Below are positions 17,337 through 26,456 of a stretch of DNA of 38,751 bases, piece by piece. The position numbers were made by a program, and so were the translations under genes. Under the pieces are notes generated by a model, which worked only from the letters and a program-made list of their open reading frames with translations, had not been told where the DNA came from and made no database searches. The DNA is taken from the NCBI GenBank assembly GCA_902627635.1, contig CACOKA010000006.1, forward strand, positions 1 through 38,751, read 5' to 3'. The stretch comes from an uncultured Candidatus Actinomarina sp. (lineage in GTDB: Bacteria > Actinomycetota > Acidimicrobiia > Actinomarinales > Actinomarinaceae). The first letter of the stretch is position 1. Each line of letters opens with the position of its first letter.

Positions 17337-18332
17337 TTAATCAGCATTTTTCAAATTCTCTACAATTAATTCGACAGCACTTATTAAAAAGTCGGCATAG
17401 GACTGGCCCTCTTTCAAGGTTTCAACCCACAATCCTTCAACAGCTTTAATACCCGTTTCTGTAACAATTGTTTCTGCATAAACTGATGGGGCTTCAGCTT
17501 CAATGAAAATGACTTTTACATTATTGTCTTCAATAACATCAATTACATCAACTAATTGAGATGGTGATATTTCATTTGCAGAGTCTACATCTGGAATGAT
17601 GGTTGATAAAACCTCTAATCCAAATTTAGCCTCTAGATATCCAAGGGACTCATGTGTTGTAATTAATTTTCTGTTCTGTGAGGGTACTGTTGATAATAAA
17701 TCAGAAACTTGACCTGATAAACCGCTCAATTCGGTTTTATAGGTTGTTAATGAAGATTGATACTCAGATTGATTTTCTGGATCAAATTCAGATAATTTTG
17801 ATTCAATATATTCAACTGCATATACAACTCTACCTGGGTCAAACCAGAAATGAGGGTCATATGCGCCGTGATTGTGACCTTCGTGTTCATCATGACCTTC
17901 TTCATCATCATGACCTTCTTCATCACCATGATCATCATGCCCACCTTCTTTAAATTCTATTGGAAAAACGTTTTCACCAATTTCAGCGAGAATATTTTGA
18001 CTACATGCTGAGTTTTCCAATAGTTTTACTACAGCTGCGGGTTCATATTTTAAACCTGTATAGAAAACGAGATCGGCATCAGCAATTGTTCCTGCATCTT
18101 GAGGGGCAGGTTCATAAGTATGTGGATCTGCTTCGGGTGGCATTAATACTGTAAGATTTACATTATCCCCAGCTACTTGATCAACAAATTCACCCATCAT
18201 AGGAGTAGTGGCTACAACATTGAGATTTCTATCTCCCAGTTCTGGACATCCAGCTTCAGACCCTCCGGTGCATGCGATTAACACAATAGAAAGTGCTATC
18301 ACACCAAATTTAAAAAATTTATTGTTATTCAA
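17337..18332 (-). CDS. znuA: Zinc ABC transporter substrate-binding lipoprotein
   Basis: Lipobox LIAC; MPPEADPHTYEP; His/Asp-rich loop GGHDDHGDEEGHDDEEGHDEHEGHNHGAYDPHFW. Confidence 0.92.
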   Translation of the reverse strand: MNNNKFFKFGVIALSIVLIACTGGSEAGCPELGDRNLNVVATTPMMGEFVDQVAGDNVNLTVLMPPEADPHTYEPAPQDAGTIADADLVFYTGLKYEPAAVVKLLENSACSQNILAEIGENVFPIEFKEGGHDDHGDEEGHDDEEGHDEHEGHNHGAYDPHFWFDPGRVVYAVEYIESKLSEFDPENQSEYQSSLTTYKTELSGLSGQVSDLLSTVPSQNRKLITTHESLGYLEAKFGLEVLSTIIPDVDSANEISPSQLVDVIDVIEDNNVKVIFIEAEAPSVYAETIVTETGIKAVEGLWVETLKEGQSYADFLISAVELIVENLKNAD

Positions 18333-18356
18333 GATTCTCCTTCTAGTTTCAATAAA

Positions 18357-18371
18357 TGAGATTAAGTCTCA
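18357..18371. promoter_or_regulatory. Secondary Zur/Fur-type box
   Basis: TGAGATTAAGTCTCA, 7-1-7 dyad with one mismatch pair, just upstream of znuA. Confidence 0.5.
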
Positions 18372-18392
18372 ATTAGATAATTGTCAAGAATA

Positions 18393-18411
18393 AATGAGAA
18401 TTATTCTCATT
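18393..18411. promoter_or_regulatory. Zur/Fur box
   Basis: AATGAGAATTATTCTCATT, a perfect 9-1-9 palindrome between divergent znuA and zur-like genes. Confidence 0.85.
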
Positions 18412-18447
18412 TTTTATTTTTCATAAATTCTGTATAATTGATTGCGT

Positions 18448-18882
18448 ATGAAAGATTCAAAACAAATATTATCAGATCATAAAGTTTCAGTTACTAATCC
18501 AAGGATTCTGGTTATCGAGGCGTTGCTTGAAAATAACAATCCATTAACTGTAGATGAACTTCAGCTAAAGCTAAAAAATAAAGTTGCAAAATCAACTCTC
18601 TACAGGGTTTTAAATGATTTAAAAAAAATAAATATATTAAATGAATTTACGAATCCAGAAAATGCAACTGTTGTTGAGCTTTTACTTGAGGATGACTCCC
18701 ATCACCATCATTTGTTTTGTAGTGATTGTGGAGAAATTATAGATATTCAAATGGGTGATGAGTTTGAAAGAACTTTATCCAAAGAAATTAAAAGATTAGA
18801 AAAGAAATTTAATTTTTCGATTGAGGATCACAGGCTTGAATTATTTGGAAAGTGTACAGATCTTTGCGAAAATTGCAGCTAA
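18448..18882 (+). CDS. zur: Fur-family regulator, probably Zur
   Basis: DDSHHHHLFCSDCGEIID and C-terminal CTDLCENC; divergent from znuACB; ATG 9 nt after TATAAT. Confidence 0.82.
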   Translation: MKDSKQILSDHKVSVTNPRILVIEALLENNNPLTVDELQLKLKNKVAKSTLYRVLNDLKKINILNEFTNPENATVVELLLEDDSHHHHLFCSDCGEIIDIQMGDEFERTLSKEIKRLEKKFNFSIEDHRLELFGKCTDLCENCS

Positions 18883-18887
18883 GTTTA

Positions 18888-19064
18888 TTACAGAATAATT
18901 CCAACTAATGAAGCTTGAATCAACATGGAGTCAACAGCCATAAAAGAGTGATAATCTAATAACCTATTTACAACAGGTAAAATGATACTTTCTGATGCAT
19001 CGGTTTCGACAGCTAAATAAGCTGCTTCATATCCTTGAGTAGTTAGATTGCATATAACACACAT
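18888..19064 (-). CDS. Unannotated 58-aa ORF MCVICNLTTQGYEAAYLAVETDASESIILPVVNRLLDYHSFMAVDSMLIQASLVGIIL
   Basis: Complete ORF with tandem stops (TAATAA), SD-like AGGGA upstream; fills an otherwise empty intergenic region; CxxC near N-terminus. Confidence 0.6.
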   Translation of the reverse strand: MCVICNLTTQGYEAAYLAVETDASESIILPVVNRLLDYHSFMAVDSMLIQASLVGIIL

Positions 19065-19102
19065 AATAATTTCCCTGTTATTCCATATTTTATAAAATTA
19101 TC

Positions 19103-19117
19103 TGTTTATTGTAAACA
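19103..19117. promoter_or_regulatory. Palindromic operator-like site
   Basis: TGTTTA-TTG-TAAACA, perfect 6-3-6 dyad 4 nt before the ATG of the 413-aa gene. Confidence 0.5.
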
Positions 19118-19121
19118 CTAG

Positions 19122-20363
19122 ATGGATTATATTATCCCAGTAACTCTTGGACATGGCGTAGTAAATGTAGGGGATTTGCCAATACCGTTCGACATGGTTC
19201 TAAATACTTCAGCATTAGTTGTTCTTATTACTTTTGTTTATTTAAAGGTTTCATGGAAAGAATCAATTATTTCTCATCGGGAGGAAATATTTAACGATAA
19301 ACAAAGTTTATTTGGAAAATTGTTTGGCATTTTAATTTTATTTTTGCTTGTTGCCCCAGGTGTAATTAGTAATGAGTCAGCCAAAACATCAATAGCTCCA
19401 CTGATATTATGGGTATTTTTATGGATTGGTGTTCCCGTTCTTGGCCTGTTGTTTGGAGATATATATGCGAAATTTAATCCTTTAAATCTCTTTCCAGTTT
19501 CCTCAAACAAGCCTCAATCAGTTTATTTTGCTTGTGTTTTGTTTATTGGTCTAACCTGGTTTGAGCTGGTGTGGAGAAAACCTGGAAACCCTTTTAATAT
19601 TGGGGTTGTATTTATGTTGCTTTTTATCAGCGTAAATTTATTGAGATATTTTTTGAAAAAATCATTAATTGAAGTTGATCCGTTACTTTTACTTCATTAT
19701 TTATACAGTAAGTTGAAGCTAATCAACTCGAGACCTTACTTTCGATCATTGCTTGATAACATTGGAAATCTTGCAAGGCTTAGAGGTATTGAGTATTTTG
19801 TACTTTTAATGATAGGTACCGTAACTTACGATGGTCTTAGAGAAACCACTTTCTGGTATGAACAATTCGGATCAAGAATAAACGACATGGGATTCTCAAC
19901 AATGATGTTCGTTTTTATGAATCTAACAACAATTCTGTTTTATCGTTTTGCATGTTTCTTTGCAATAAAAATCGGAGGGTCTGATCTTGAGCTCAACAAA
20001 GTGTCAAACCTGTTTGGACATACAATGTTACCTATTGCTTTTGCATATCACGTTACACATTATTTAACTCTCTTACTATTTGAATCTCAAACATTCTTTT
20101 ATCGATTGAACGATCCCATAGGGACTGGTTTAAATTTATTTAATGCTCAAGAACCATCTATAAACTATTTTGTCGAACCTATAGTAATTTGGAGTATTCA
20201 GGTAGGTGTTACCCTTTTAGGCCATATGCTAAGTGTTGTTTTAGCTCATGATCTAGCAGTAAAACTTTTTGGTCATCAACAAAGTGATAAAACCCAATAC
20301 ATATTTTTATTCATTACAGTTGCATTGACGCTTCAGGCTTTATTTGTTTTAAGTGTCGGATAA
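19122..20363 (+). CDS. Polytopic membrane protein; resembles the actinobacterial family often labelled fenitrothion hydrolase
   Basis: N-terminus LGHGVVNVGDLPIPFDMVLNTSALVVLITFVYLKVSW; about 10 TM; His motifs FGHTMLPIAFAYHVTHY and GHMLSVVLAHDLA. Confidence 0.6.
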   Translation: MDYIIPVTLGHGVVNVGDLPIPFDMVLNTSALVVLITFVYLKVSWKESIISHREEIFNDKQSLFGKLFGILILFLLVAPGVISNESAKTSIAPLILWVFLWIGVPVLGLLFGDIYAKFNPLNLFPVSSNKPQSVYFACVLFIGLTWFELVWRKPGNPFNIGVVFMLLFISVNLLRYFLKKSLIEVDPLLLLHYLYSKLKLINSRPYFRSLLDNIGNLARLRGIEYFVLLMIGTVTYDGLRETTFWYEQFGSRINDMGFSTMMFVFMNLTTILFYRFACFFAIKIGGSDLELNKVSNLFGHTMLPIAFAYHVTHYLTLLLFESQTFFYRLNDPIGTGLNLFNAQEPSINYFVEPIVIWSIQVGVTLLGHMLSVVLAHDLAVKLFGHQQSDKTQYIFLFITVALTLQALFVLSVG

Positions 20364-21632
20364 CTTTTTCTCTATACTTGCAACACGCTCAGCTATTGGA
20401 GGATGAGAATAATAATAAGAACTATATAAAGGGTCTGGTGTAAGGTTGCTCGCATTATCTTTAGTAAGTTTTAGAAGACCTGAAATCATATATTTTCCAT
20501 CGGTATATTTAAAAGAAAAATCATCCGCTGCAAATTCTCTTTGTCTTGATAGATATGAGGTAATTGGTCGAGTGAAAAAGGTATAGGTTCCAGCAACAAG
20601 GTAAAAAAGAATAAATTTGGAATATAAAGTAATGTCATTTAACCCGTGAGATACAAAAAAGTTTTCTGACTTAAAAACTTCGCTTAAAATATAAAAACCA
20701 ATGAAGCCAAAAACTAATGAGCTAATAAGTGACTTTCTAATATGTCCAAGTTTATAGTGGCCTAACTCATGACCTAATATTGCTTCCATTTCATCGGGTG
20801 TGATTGTTTCTAGTAATGTGTCATAAAAAACTATTCTCTTATTGTTGCCAAAGCCAGTAAAAAAAGCATTGCCGTGTGAGCTTCTTAAGCTAGCGTTCAT
20901 AACAAAAAGACCTTTTGCTTTAAATTTCACTTTCTCTAAAAGTTTTTCTATTGGTTTTTTAAATTGTTCATCATCAAGAGGCTCAAATTTGTTAAATAAA
21001 GGCATTATAAGTACTGGATAAAGAAAGAAAATAATCAACTGTATTGAAAATACAGCACCAAAAGCAAAAATCCACCAATTGCTTCCTAAATTTTCAATTA
21101 TTCCAATGACGACGGCATAAATTGAACAAGATATTACAGATGAGATAATCAGATTTTTAAAAATATCTGTCACAAACGTTTTTTTGGTTGTCTTATTAAA
21201 ACCATATTTTTCCTCAATCACAAATGTTGAATAAATAGCTAATGGGATTTCGAGTATTTCTGAAATAATAATAATAAAAAAACCGAGAAGAATAGCACCT
21301 AGTATGTTTGATGAAGTTATTCCGAGAACAATTTGAGTTAACCAACTAAGCAATCCCCCAAGGGTTAGAAGAAATAGGATGAATATACTTACAAAAGAAA
21401 CAAGGATCTGAAACTTTAACCTGTCAAGGTTGTAGTCTGTAGATTTTTTATATTCCTCACTATTAACAATATTTTCAAATCTTTTTGGAACTCTTCCTTC
21501 GTTTTGTTTTATAGAGTTTATGTTTCGATATTTTAAATATGTCTCAATTGTAAATTTCAACCCTATAAACAAAATAAATAGCGTTGTGAAATTAATTGAT
21601 TCTATAGTGTTGAGAATTTCCATATCAAACAA
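20349..21632 (-). CDS. M48 family metalloprotease (Ste24/CAAX prenyl protease-like)
   Basis: HEXXH motif in ILGHELGHYKLGHI; SYLSRQREFAADDFS. Confidence 0.9.
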   Translation of the reverse strand: MFDMEILNTIESINFTTLFILFIGLKFTIETYLKYRNINSIKQNEGRVPKRFENIVNSEEYKKSTDYNLDRLKFQILVSFVSIFILFLLTLGGLLSWLTQIVLGITSSNILGAILLGFFIIIISEILEIPLAIYSTFVIEEKYGFNKTTKKTFVTDIFKNLIISSVISCSIYAVVIGIIENLGSNWWIFAFGAVFSIQLIIFFLYPVLIMPLFNKFEPLDDEQFKKPIEKLLEKVKFKAKGLFVMNASLRSSHGNAFFTGFGNNKRIVFYDTLLETITPDEMEAILGHELGHYKLGHIRKSLISSLVFGFIGFYILSEVFKSENFFVSHGLNDITLYSKFILFYLVAGTYTFFTRPITSYLSRQREFAADDFSFKYTDGKYMISGLLKLTKDNASNLTPDPLYSSYYYSHPPIAERVASIEKKLSDT

Positions 21633-21634
21633 TA

Positions 21635-21880
21635 TTAACTGTTTTGAGGGTATCTAAATAATTTTTTGATAGTAAAAATAAAAAAACTAAGACTTGATAA
21701 GAGTAAAGAGATCATTGATATTGGTAGCCCTAAATTATCCTGTACAACGCAACCGTTGATTCTCTCTTGTTCTATGCACTCACCTCCACCAAGTACTTGA
21801 TAAATAATCCCGAAAACAAAAAATAAAAGCAAAAAAAATAAACCAGTTTTTAGAAGATTATCTAGGTTCCTTATCTTCAT
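21635..21880 (-). CDS. Small two-TM membrane protein of unknown function
   Basis: 81 aa, two hydrophobic segments; overlaps the uppS stop. Confidence 0.55.
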   Translation of the reverse strand: MKIRNLDNLLKTGLFFLLLFFVFGIIYQVLGGGECIEQERINGCVVQDNLGLPISMISLLLSSLSFFIFTIKKLFRYPQNS

Positions 21881-22641
21881 TTACCAAATCTTCTATCCCG
21901 CTGAACATATTCTCTAAGACACCTTAGGAAATCAATCTTCCTGAATTCAGGCCAATAAACATCTTGGAATACAACTTCAGAATAAGCACTTTGCCATAGT
22001 AAAAATCCAGACAGTCTTGATTCACCGCTAGTTCTAATTATCAAATCAATATCTGGTGAGTCAGGAGAGTACAAATGGTCTCTTATTTGTTCATCATTAA
22101 TGCTCTTTATTAAATCATCTATTTCTAATTCTTTATTTTCTATAAGCAAGCTCTTTATGGCATCAACTATCTCCTGCCTTCCACCGTAGCCCAAAGCAAT
22201 TGTAAGGATTTTTTCACCTCCACCTCTGATTTCTTGCAATTGTTTAATTGAGTTTTGAAGATATTCAGGAAGTAAATCAATGCTTCCTACAAAATTTATT
22301 TTAAAATTATCAACTAAGTCATCTATAAGTAATTCTTGAAATAGTTCATTTAAAACAAGATAGTAAGAATTTAATTCCTCCTCAGGTCTTGATAAGTTCT
22401 CTTTAGAAAGTAACCAACTTGTAACATGATTAATTCCAAGCTCATCACACCAGGCTAAACACTCTTTAAATCGGACCATTCCAATCCTATAAGAAACTTC
22501 ATAAGTTAGAAGGTTTTCCCTTCTTGCGTAACGTCTATGTCCATCATGAATTAGGCCAATGTGTTGTGGAAGGTTTTCGTTTTTTATTTTGTTTTGAAGT
22601 CTATTTTCATATACAGAGTAGACAAATCTAGGAGTGACCAT
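21877..22641 (-). CDS. uppS: cis-prenyltransferase (isoprenyl diphosphate synthase, UppS family)
   Basis: HIGLIHDGHRRYAR, SWLLSKENLSRPEEEL, DLIIRTSGESRLSGFLLWQSAYSEVVF. Confidence 0.88.
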   Translation of the reverse strand: MVTPRFVYSVYENRLQNKIKNENLPQHIGLIHDGHRRYARRENLLTYEVSYRIGMVRFKECLAWCDELGINHVTSWLLSKENLSRPEEELNSYYLVLNELFQELLIDDLVDNFKINFVGSIDLLPEYLQNSIKQLQEIRGGGEKILTIALGYGGRQEIVDAIKSLLIENKELEIDDLIKSINDEQIRDHLYSPDSPDIDLIIRTSGESRLSGFLLWQSAYSEVVFQDVYWPEFRKIDFLRCLREYVQRDRRFGK

Positions 22642-22643
22642 AA

Positions 22644-24068
22644 TTAACTACAAATTGCTTCAACGTCTTCTATAGATTTTGGTGCTTCCTCAGTCAAATT
22701 AATTGGCTTATCATCAGTACAGACAATATCGTCTTCAATACGGATCCCGATTCCAAGAAGGTCTTTTGGGATTTTGTGCTTTATAGATTTGGCATCTTTA
22801 ATTTCTTCATTTTCTAATTTTGTCGCTTTTTCCATACCAAGAAGCTTTCTTCTTTCTCTTATTTCTTTTGGGTCTCTTTCAAGTAATTTAAACTCGATTT
22901 CGGGTTTGTTTGGTCTTATATAGATACCCGGCTCAACTGTGGTAACCATACCTGGAATTAGTTTTCTTGGCTTGTTGTTTTCTTCTACACTTCCTGCATC
23001 GTGAACGTCTAAACCTAACCAGTGACCTGTTCCATGCATAAAAAATTCGAAATAATGCATCATAGAAATTGTTTCATCAACCCCCATTGGGACCAGTCCT
23101 AAATCAACCAATGATTGAGAAATTGATGACACTGTTAATTTATGTATATCAGACATAGTATTTTTGGTGTTGACACTATTAATCCCAAGGGTTTGAGCTT
23201 TTAGTACTTCTAGATAAACATCTTTTTGTGGAGCTGAAAATTTTCCATTTATTGGAAATGTTCTAGTTACGTCCGAAGAATACATGTTATATTCTGCTCC
23301 AGCATCAATTAAAACTAAACCGCTATTGTCCACTTTTTCCCTGTTTGTTGAGTAATGAAGAATGCAAGCGTTATCTCCAGATGCAACGATTGAGGGGTAG
23401 CCAAGTCTTTCAGCACCTAGATCATAAAATGTTTTTTCCATTTCTGCTTCAATTTGGTACTCAAACATATTTTTTTGAGCGTACTGCATTGCCACTTTGT
23501 GTCCTTCAACTGTAATTTCACAAGCTTTTTTCAAATAATTGATTTCATCTTCATTTTTTACAAGTCGAAGCTCAGAAAGTATTGGAGAAAGCGGTCTTAT
23601 TGATGCATCACTCAAACTAGCTCCTCTTTGGTCGTATGGTGTTGCCTGATTTATTATTTTTTTATCATATTTTTCAAAAATCTCATTTGAATAGTCGCAA
23701 TAAATATCTTGTATTCCCGAAAGTAATTTAGGGGCTATTTTTTCATAATCATCATAAGTAAATGCCTCTGTTGCGCCAAAATATTTTTTTGCACCCTCTG
23801 GTCCAAATCTTTTTCCATCCCAGGTTTCCATTTCAACATTTCTATCCTGAACAAACATATAAAGATCGGGTTGTTTATCTTTAATGATGATTATTGCATG
23901 TGCAAATGGCTCAGGCCAAGCTGTTAGGTAATGAAAGTTTGAATCTTGCCTGAAATCGAAAGCAACATCATTGTTTCTATAAACAGTATTATTCCCATGT
24001 AAGAGAACAGCTCCTTCAGTTATTTTTTTTGAAAGGTTTTCTCTATTAAATTTAGATAATTCCATCAT
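22644..24068 (-). CDS. pepP: Xaa-Pro aminopeptidase (M24B)
   Basis: N-terminal AMP_N-like region DFRQDSNFHYLTAWPEP; GLVLIDAGAEYNMYSSDVTRTFPINGKFS; HGTGHWLGLDVHD; TVEPGIY. Confidence 0.9.
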   Translation of the reverse strand: MMELSKFNRENLSKKITEGAVLLHGNNTVYRNNDVAFDFRQDSNFHYLTAWPEPFAHAIIIIKDKQPDLYMFVQDRNVEMETWDGKRFGPEGAKKYFGATEAFTYDDYEKIAPKLLSGIQDIYCDYSNEIFEKYDKKIINQATPYDQRGASLSDASIRPLSPILSELRLVKNEDEINYLKKACEITVEGHKVAMQYAQKNMFEYQIEAEMEKTFYDLGAERLGYPSIVASGDNACILHYSTNREKVDNSGLVLIDAGAEYNMYSSDVTRTFPINGKFSAPQKDVYLEVLKAQTLGINSVNTKNTMSDIHKLTVSSISQSLVDLGLVPMGVDETISMMHYFEFFMHGTGHWLGLDVHDAGSVEENNKPRKLIPGMVTTVEPGIYIRPNKPEIEFKLLERDPKEIRERRKLLGMEKATKLENEEIKDAKSIKHKIPKDLLGIGIRIEDDIVCTDDKPINLTEEAPKSIEDVEAICS

Positions 24069-24113
24069 TCAAATAAGGATAATGTAGATGGGTAGAAAAT
24101 TGCTAGTAGATTT

Positions 24114-24575
24114 TTATATCAAATAAGAATCGAGTAATTTTGAAATTAAAATTGCCTCTTTATTTCCATAAGAAATGATTAACACAACGTTATCACCTGC
24201 AATAGAAGCAGCTATACCATCAACATATAGATTATCTATAGCTTCGGCAACAACTTGAGCAGCGGCAGTTGTTGTTTTTATAATTACCTGGTTAGAAACT
24301 GGTTCGACACTTAAAACAAAGTCTCTTAAAGCTTTTTTTGCAATTGATTTTTGAGCATTATTTACATCGTCTTTTGGAAGAATATATTTCAAATTATTAT
24401 TTGAATCTCTTTTTTTACTTGCTCCAATTTCTGTTAGGTCTCTAGAGAGGGTAGCTTGAGTAATTGAGATACCTTCTTTTTTCAATATTCCTTTTAATTG
24501 ATTCTGGGAAGTAATTTTTCCTTCTTCGATTAAATCAGCAATTAATTTTTGTCTTTGTAAAGTTGATTTTGACAT
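24114..24575 (-). CDS. argR: Arginine repressor
   Basis: SKSTLQRQKLIADLIEEGKITSQNQLKGILKKEGISITQATLSRDLTEIGASK and C-terminal VAEAIDNLYVDGIAASIAGDNVVLII. Confidence 0.92.
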   Translation of the reverse strand: MSKSTLQRQKLIADLIEEGKITSQNQLKGILKKEGISITQATLSRDLTEIGASKKRDSNNNLKYILPKDDVNNAQKSIAKKALRDFVLSVEPVSNQVIIKTTTAAAQVVAEAIDNLYVDGIAASIAGDNVVLIISYGNKEAILISKLLDSYLI

Positions 24576-24576
24576 T

Positions 24577-24610
24577 TGTATAAATATACATTATTTTGGA
24601 TATTTATACA
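24577..24610. promoter_or_regulatory. Tandem ARG-box-like operator
   Basis: TGTATAAATATACA (24577-24590) and TGGATATTTATACA (24597-24610), both TGNATNNNNATNCA, spaced 20 bp, immediately upstream of argR. Confidence 0.65.
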
Positions 24611-24611
24611 A

Positions 24612-25985
24612 TTAAAGTTTTTTATAAACTTCTTTGGCTAATTTGATTGCTTCCTCTTTTGATACTTCACCTTCATTAATTCTTTGTTCATACAACGATT
24701 CCATAATTTTTCCTAAAGATGGTCCTGGTTCAATTTTTAAAATTTTCATAATTTCATTTCCATCCACTGGAGGTCTCAACTTCTTAAGTTCTTCTTTTTC
24801 TTTAACTTCTTTTATTCTTTTTTCTAAATCATCAAGATATTTATATATTGTTTCAGCTTTGTCATTGTTTTTTGTTGTAACATCGCATCTCACCAATTCA
24901 TTTAGTTCATCAAGAACGTCTCCAGCATCAATAATATATCTTCTTACTGCTGAGTCAGTCCAACCCATTTTGTAAGTATGAGGTCTTAAATGATTTTCTA
25001 CTAATAAAGCAACTGACGAAATCAATTTTTTTGGATATTTTAGTTTTGATAGTATTTCTTTTGTCATTCTTGCACCCACAACCTCGTGATGCCTAAAGTG
25101 AACCTTTCCGTTATCGATACCTTTTGTTGCTGGTTTTGCAATATCATGTAATAACGCACCCAATCTTAAGATTAGATCAGATGATACTTTGCTTGTTACT
25201 TGTAAAGTATGTTCGTAGACGTCTTTATGATGGTGGTTGGGATCAACTTCAATTTTTAAATCTCTAATTTCAGGAATAATATAATCAATCAAATTGCTCT
25301 CAACTAGTGCCTGAATTCCCATTGCTACATTATCTCCAGTTACTAATTTTGAAAACTCATCTCTTATTCTCTCTTTACTTACAATTTCTACTCTTTCAAT
25401 GTTTTGTTGTATTGATTTAAATGTTTCATTATCAGGAGCAAAACCATGAGTACTTATGAATCGACATAGTCTAATCATTCTTAGTGGATCATCTGAAAAC
25501 GACTGATTTGGATTGTCAGGTGTTTTTAGTTTTCCTTCTGAAAGATCTTTAAGTCCGTTGTATGGATCAATTAATTCATTTTGCTCAATATCAAATGCAA
25601 TTGCATTAACTGTAAAGTCTCTTCGAATTAAATCTTCATTAATATCTTTGGAGTCTGTTATTTCTGGTTTCCTAGAGTTTTCATTGTATATATCGCTCCT
25701 GAATTGCGTAATATGTACAGTTAAATCCTCCAAGGCTGTTTCAATTGTTCCATACTTTATACCAATACTTGTGGTCTTATAATTATTATCCTCCAGTAAT
25801 TTTTTTGACTCTTCAGGCGTTGCGTTTGTTGTAAAATCAAAATCTTTTGTGTCGATATCCAAAATAAAATCTCTGACAGCACCCCCAACTAAGTAGAAAC
25901 TAAATTGATTGTCATTAAATAATGTGGACAGTTCCATTAAAAATGGGTTCTCTTCAATTCGGTTTATTAGAGTTGTTGGTACCAT
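24612..25985 (-). CDS. pcnA: CCA tRNA nucleotidyltransferase (with HD domain)
   Basis: FYLVGGAVRDFILDIDTKDFDFTTNATPEE; LLHDIAKPAT; RRDFTVNAIAFD. Confidence 0.92.
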   Translation of the reverse strand: MVPTTLINRIEENPFLMELSTLFNDNQFSFYLVGGAVRDFILDIDTKDFDFTTNATPEESKKLLEDNNYKTTSIGIKYGTIETALEDLTVHITQFRSDIYNENSRKPEITDSKDINEDLIRRDFTVNAIAFDIEQNELIDPYNGLKDLSEGKLKTPDNPNQSFSDDPLRMIRLCRFISTHGFAPDNETFKSIQQNIERVEIVSKERIRDEFSKLVTGDNVAMGIQALVESNLIDYIIPEIRDLKIEVDPNHHHKDVYEHTLQVTSKVSSDLILRLGALLHDIAKPATKGIDNGKVHFRHHEVVGARMTKEILSKLKYPKKLISSVALLVENHLRPHTYKMGWTDSAVRRYIIDAGDVLDELNELVRCDVTTKNNDKAETIYKYLDDLEKRIKEVKEKEELKKLRPPVDGNEIMKILKIEPGPSLGKIMESLYEQRINEGEVSKEEAIKLAKEVYKKL

Positions 25986-26021
25986 ATTGATAGCTTAGAA
26001 GATGTATAGAAACAATAAAGT

Positions 26022-26456
26022 ATGAATTCAGAAGTTGATTTTGCAGCTGGTGGCATCGTTTTAATTGACGACAAGATACTGCTTGTAAAAAATAGATTAA
26101 GTGAAGAATATGCGGGTGATTACGATTCTGGATTTTGGGGTTATCCAAAAGGTCATTTAGACGATAAAGAAACACCAACAAAAGCTGCAGAAAGAGAGGT
26201 TTATGAAGAAACTGGTTTTAAAGTTTCTGCTGTTGGAAAAAAACCTATTGCAGAATCCCGTTATGAGATAAAAAAAGATGGTAAACCAGTCAAAAAAACT
26301 GTCTGGTTTTATGAAATGAATGTTGTTGAAAGTTTCTCAAAAGAGCCTGATGATGAAATAGAGGAGATTGCCATTGTTCCCTTTGAAGAGGCCTATAAAT
26401 TATTAGCATATGAAGAAGATAAAAAAATTTTAAAATATGTATTCAACAGAAAATAA
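26022..26456 (+). CDS. Nudix hydrolase
   Basis: Nudix box GHLDDKETPTKAAEREVYEETGF. Confidence 0.92.
   Translation: MNSEVDFAAGGIVLIDDKILLVKNRLSEEYAGDYDSGFWGYPKGHLDDKETPTKAAEREVYEETGFKVSAVGKKPIAESRYEIKKDGKPVKKTVWFYEMNVVESFSKEPDDEIEEIAIVPFEEAYKLLAYEEDKKILKYVFNRK

Noticed and set aside
17860-17945. Short tandem repeat-like sequence (ttcatcatgaccttctt...)
   Set aside because: Explained by the His/Asp-rich coding repeat of ZnuA rather than a CRISPR or non-coding repeat.
17678-17953. His-rich + strand ORF (HHDLLHHHDLLHHHDHHAHLL)
   Set aside because: Antisense shadow of the znuA metal-binding His/Asp repeat; no independent coding support.
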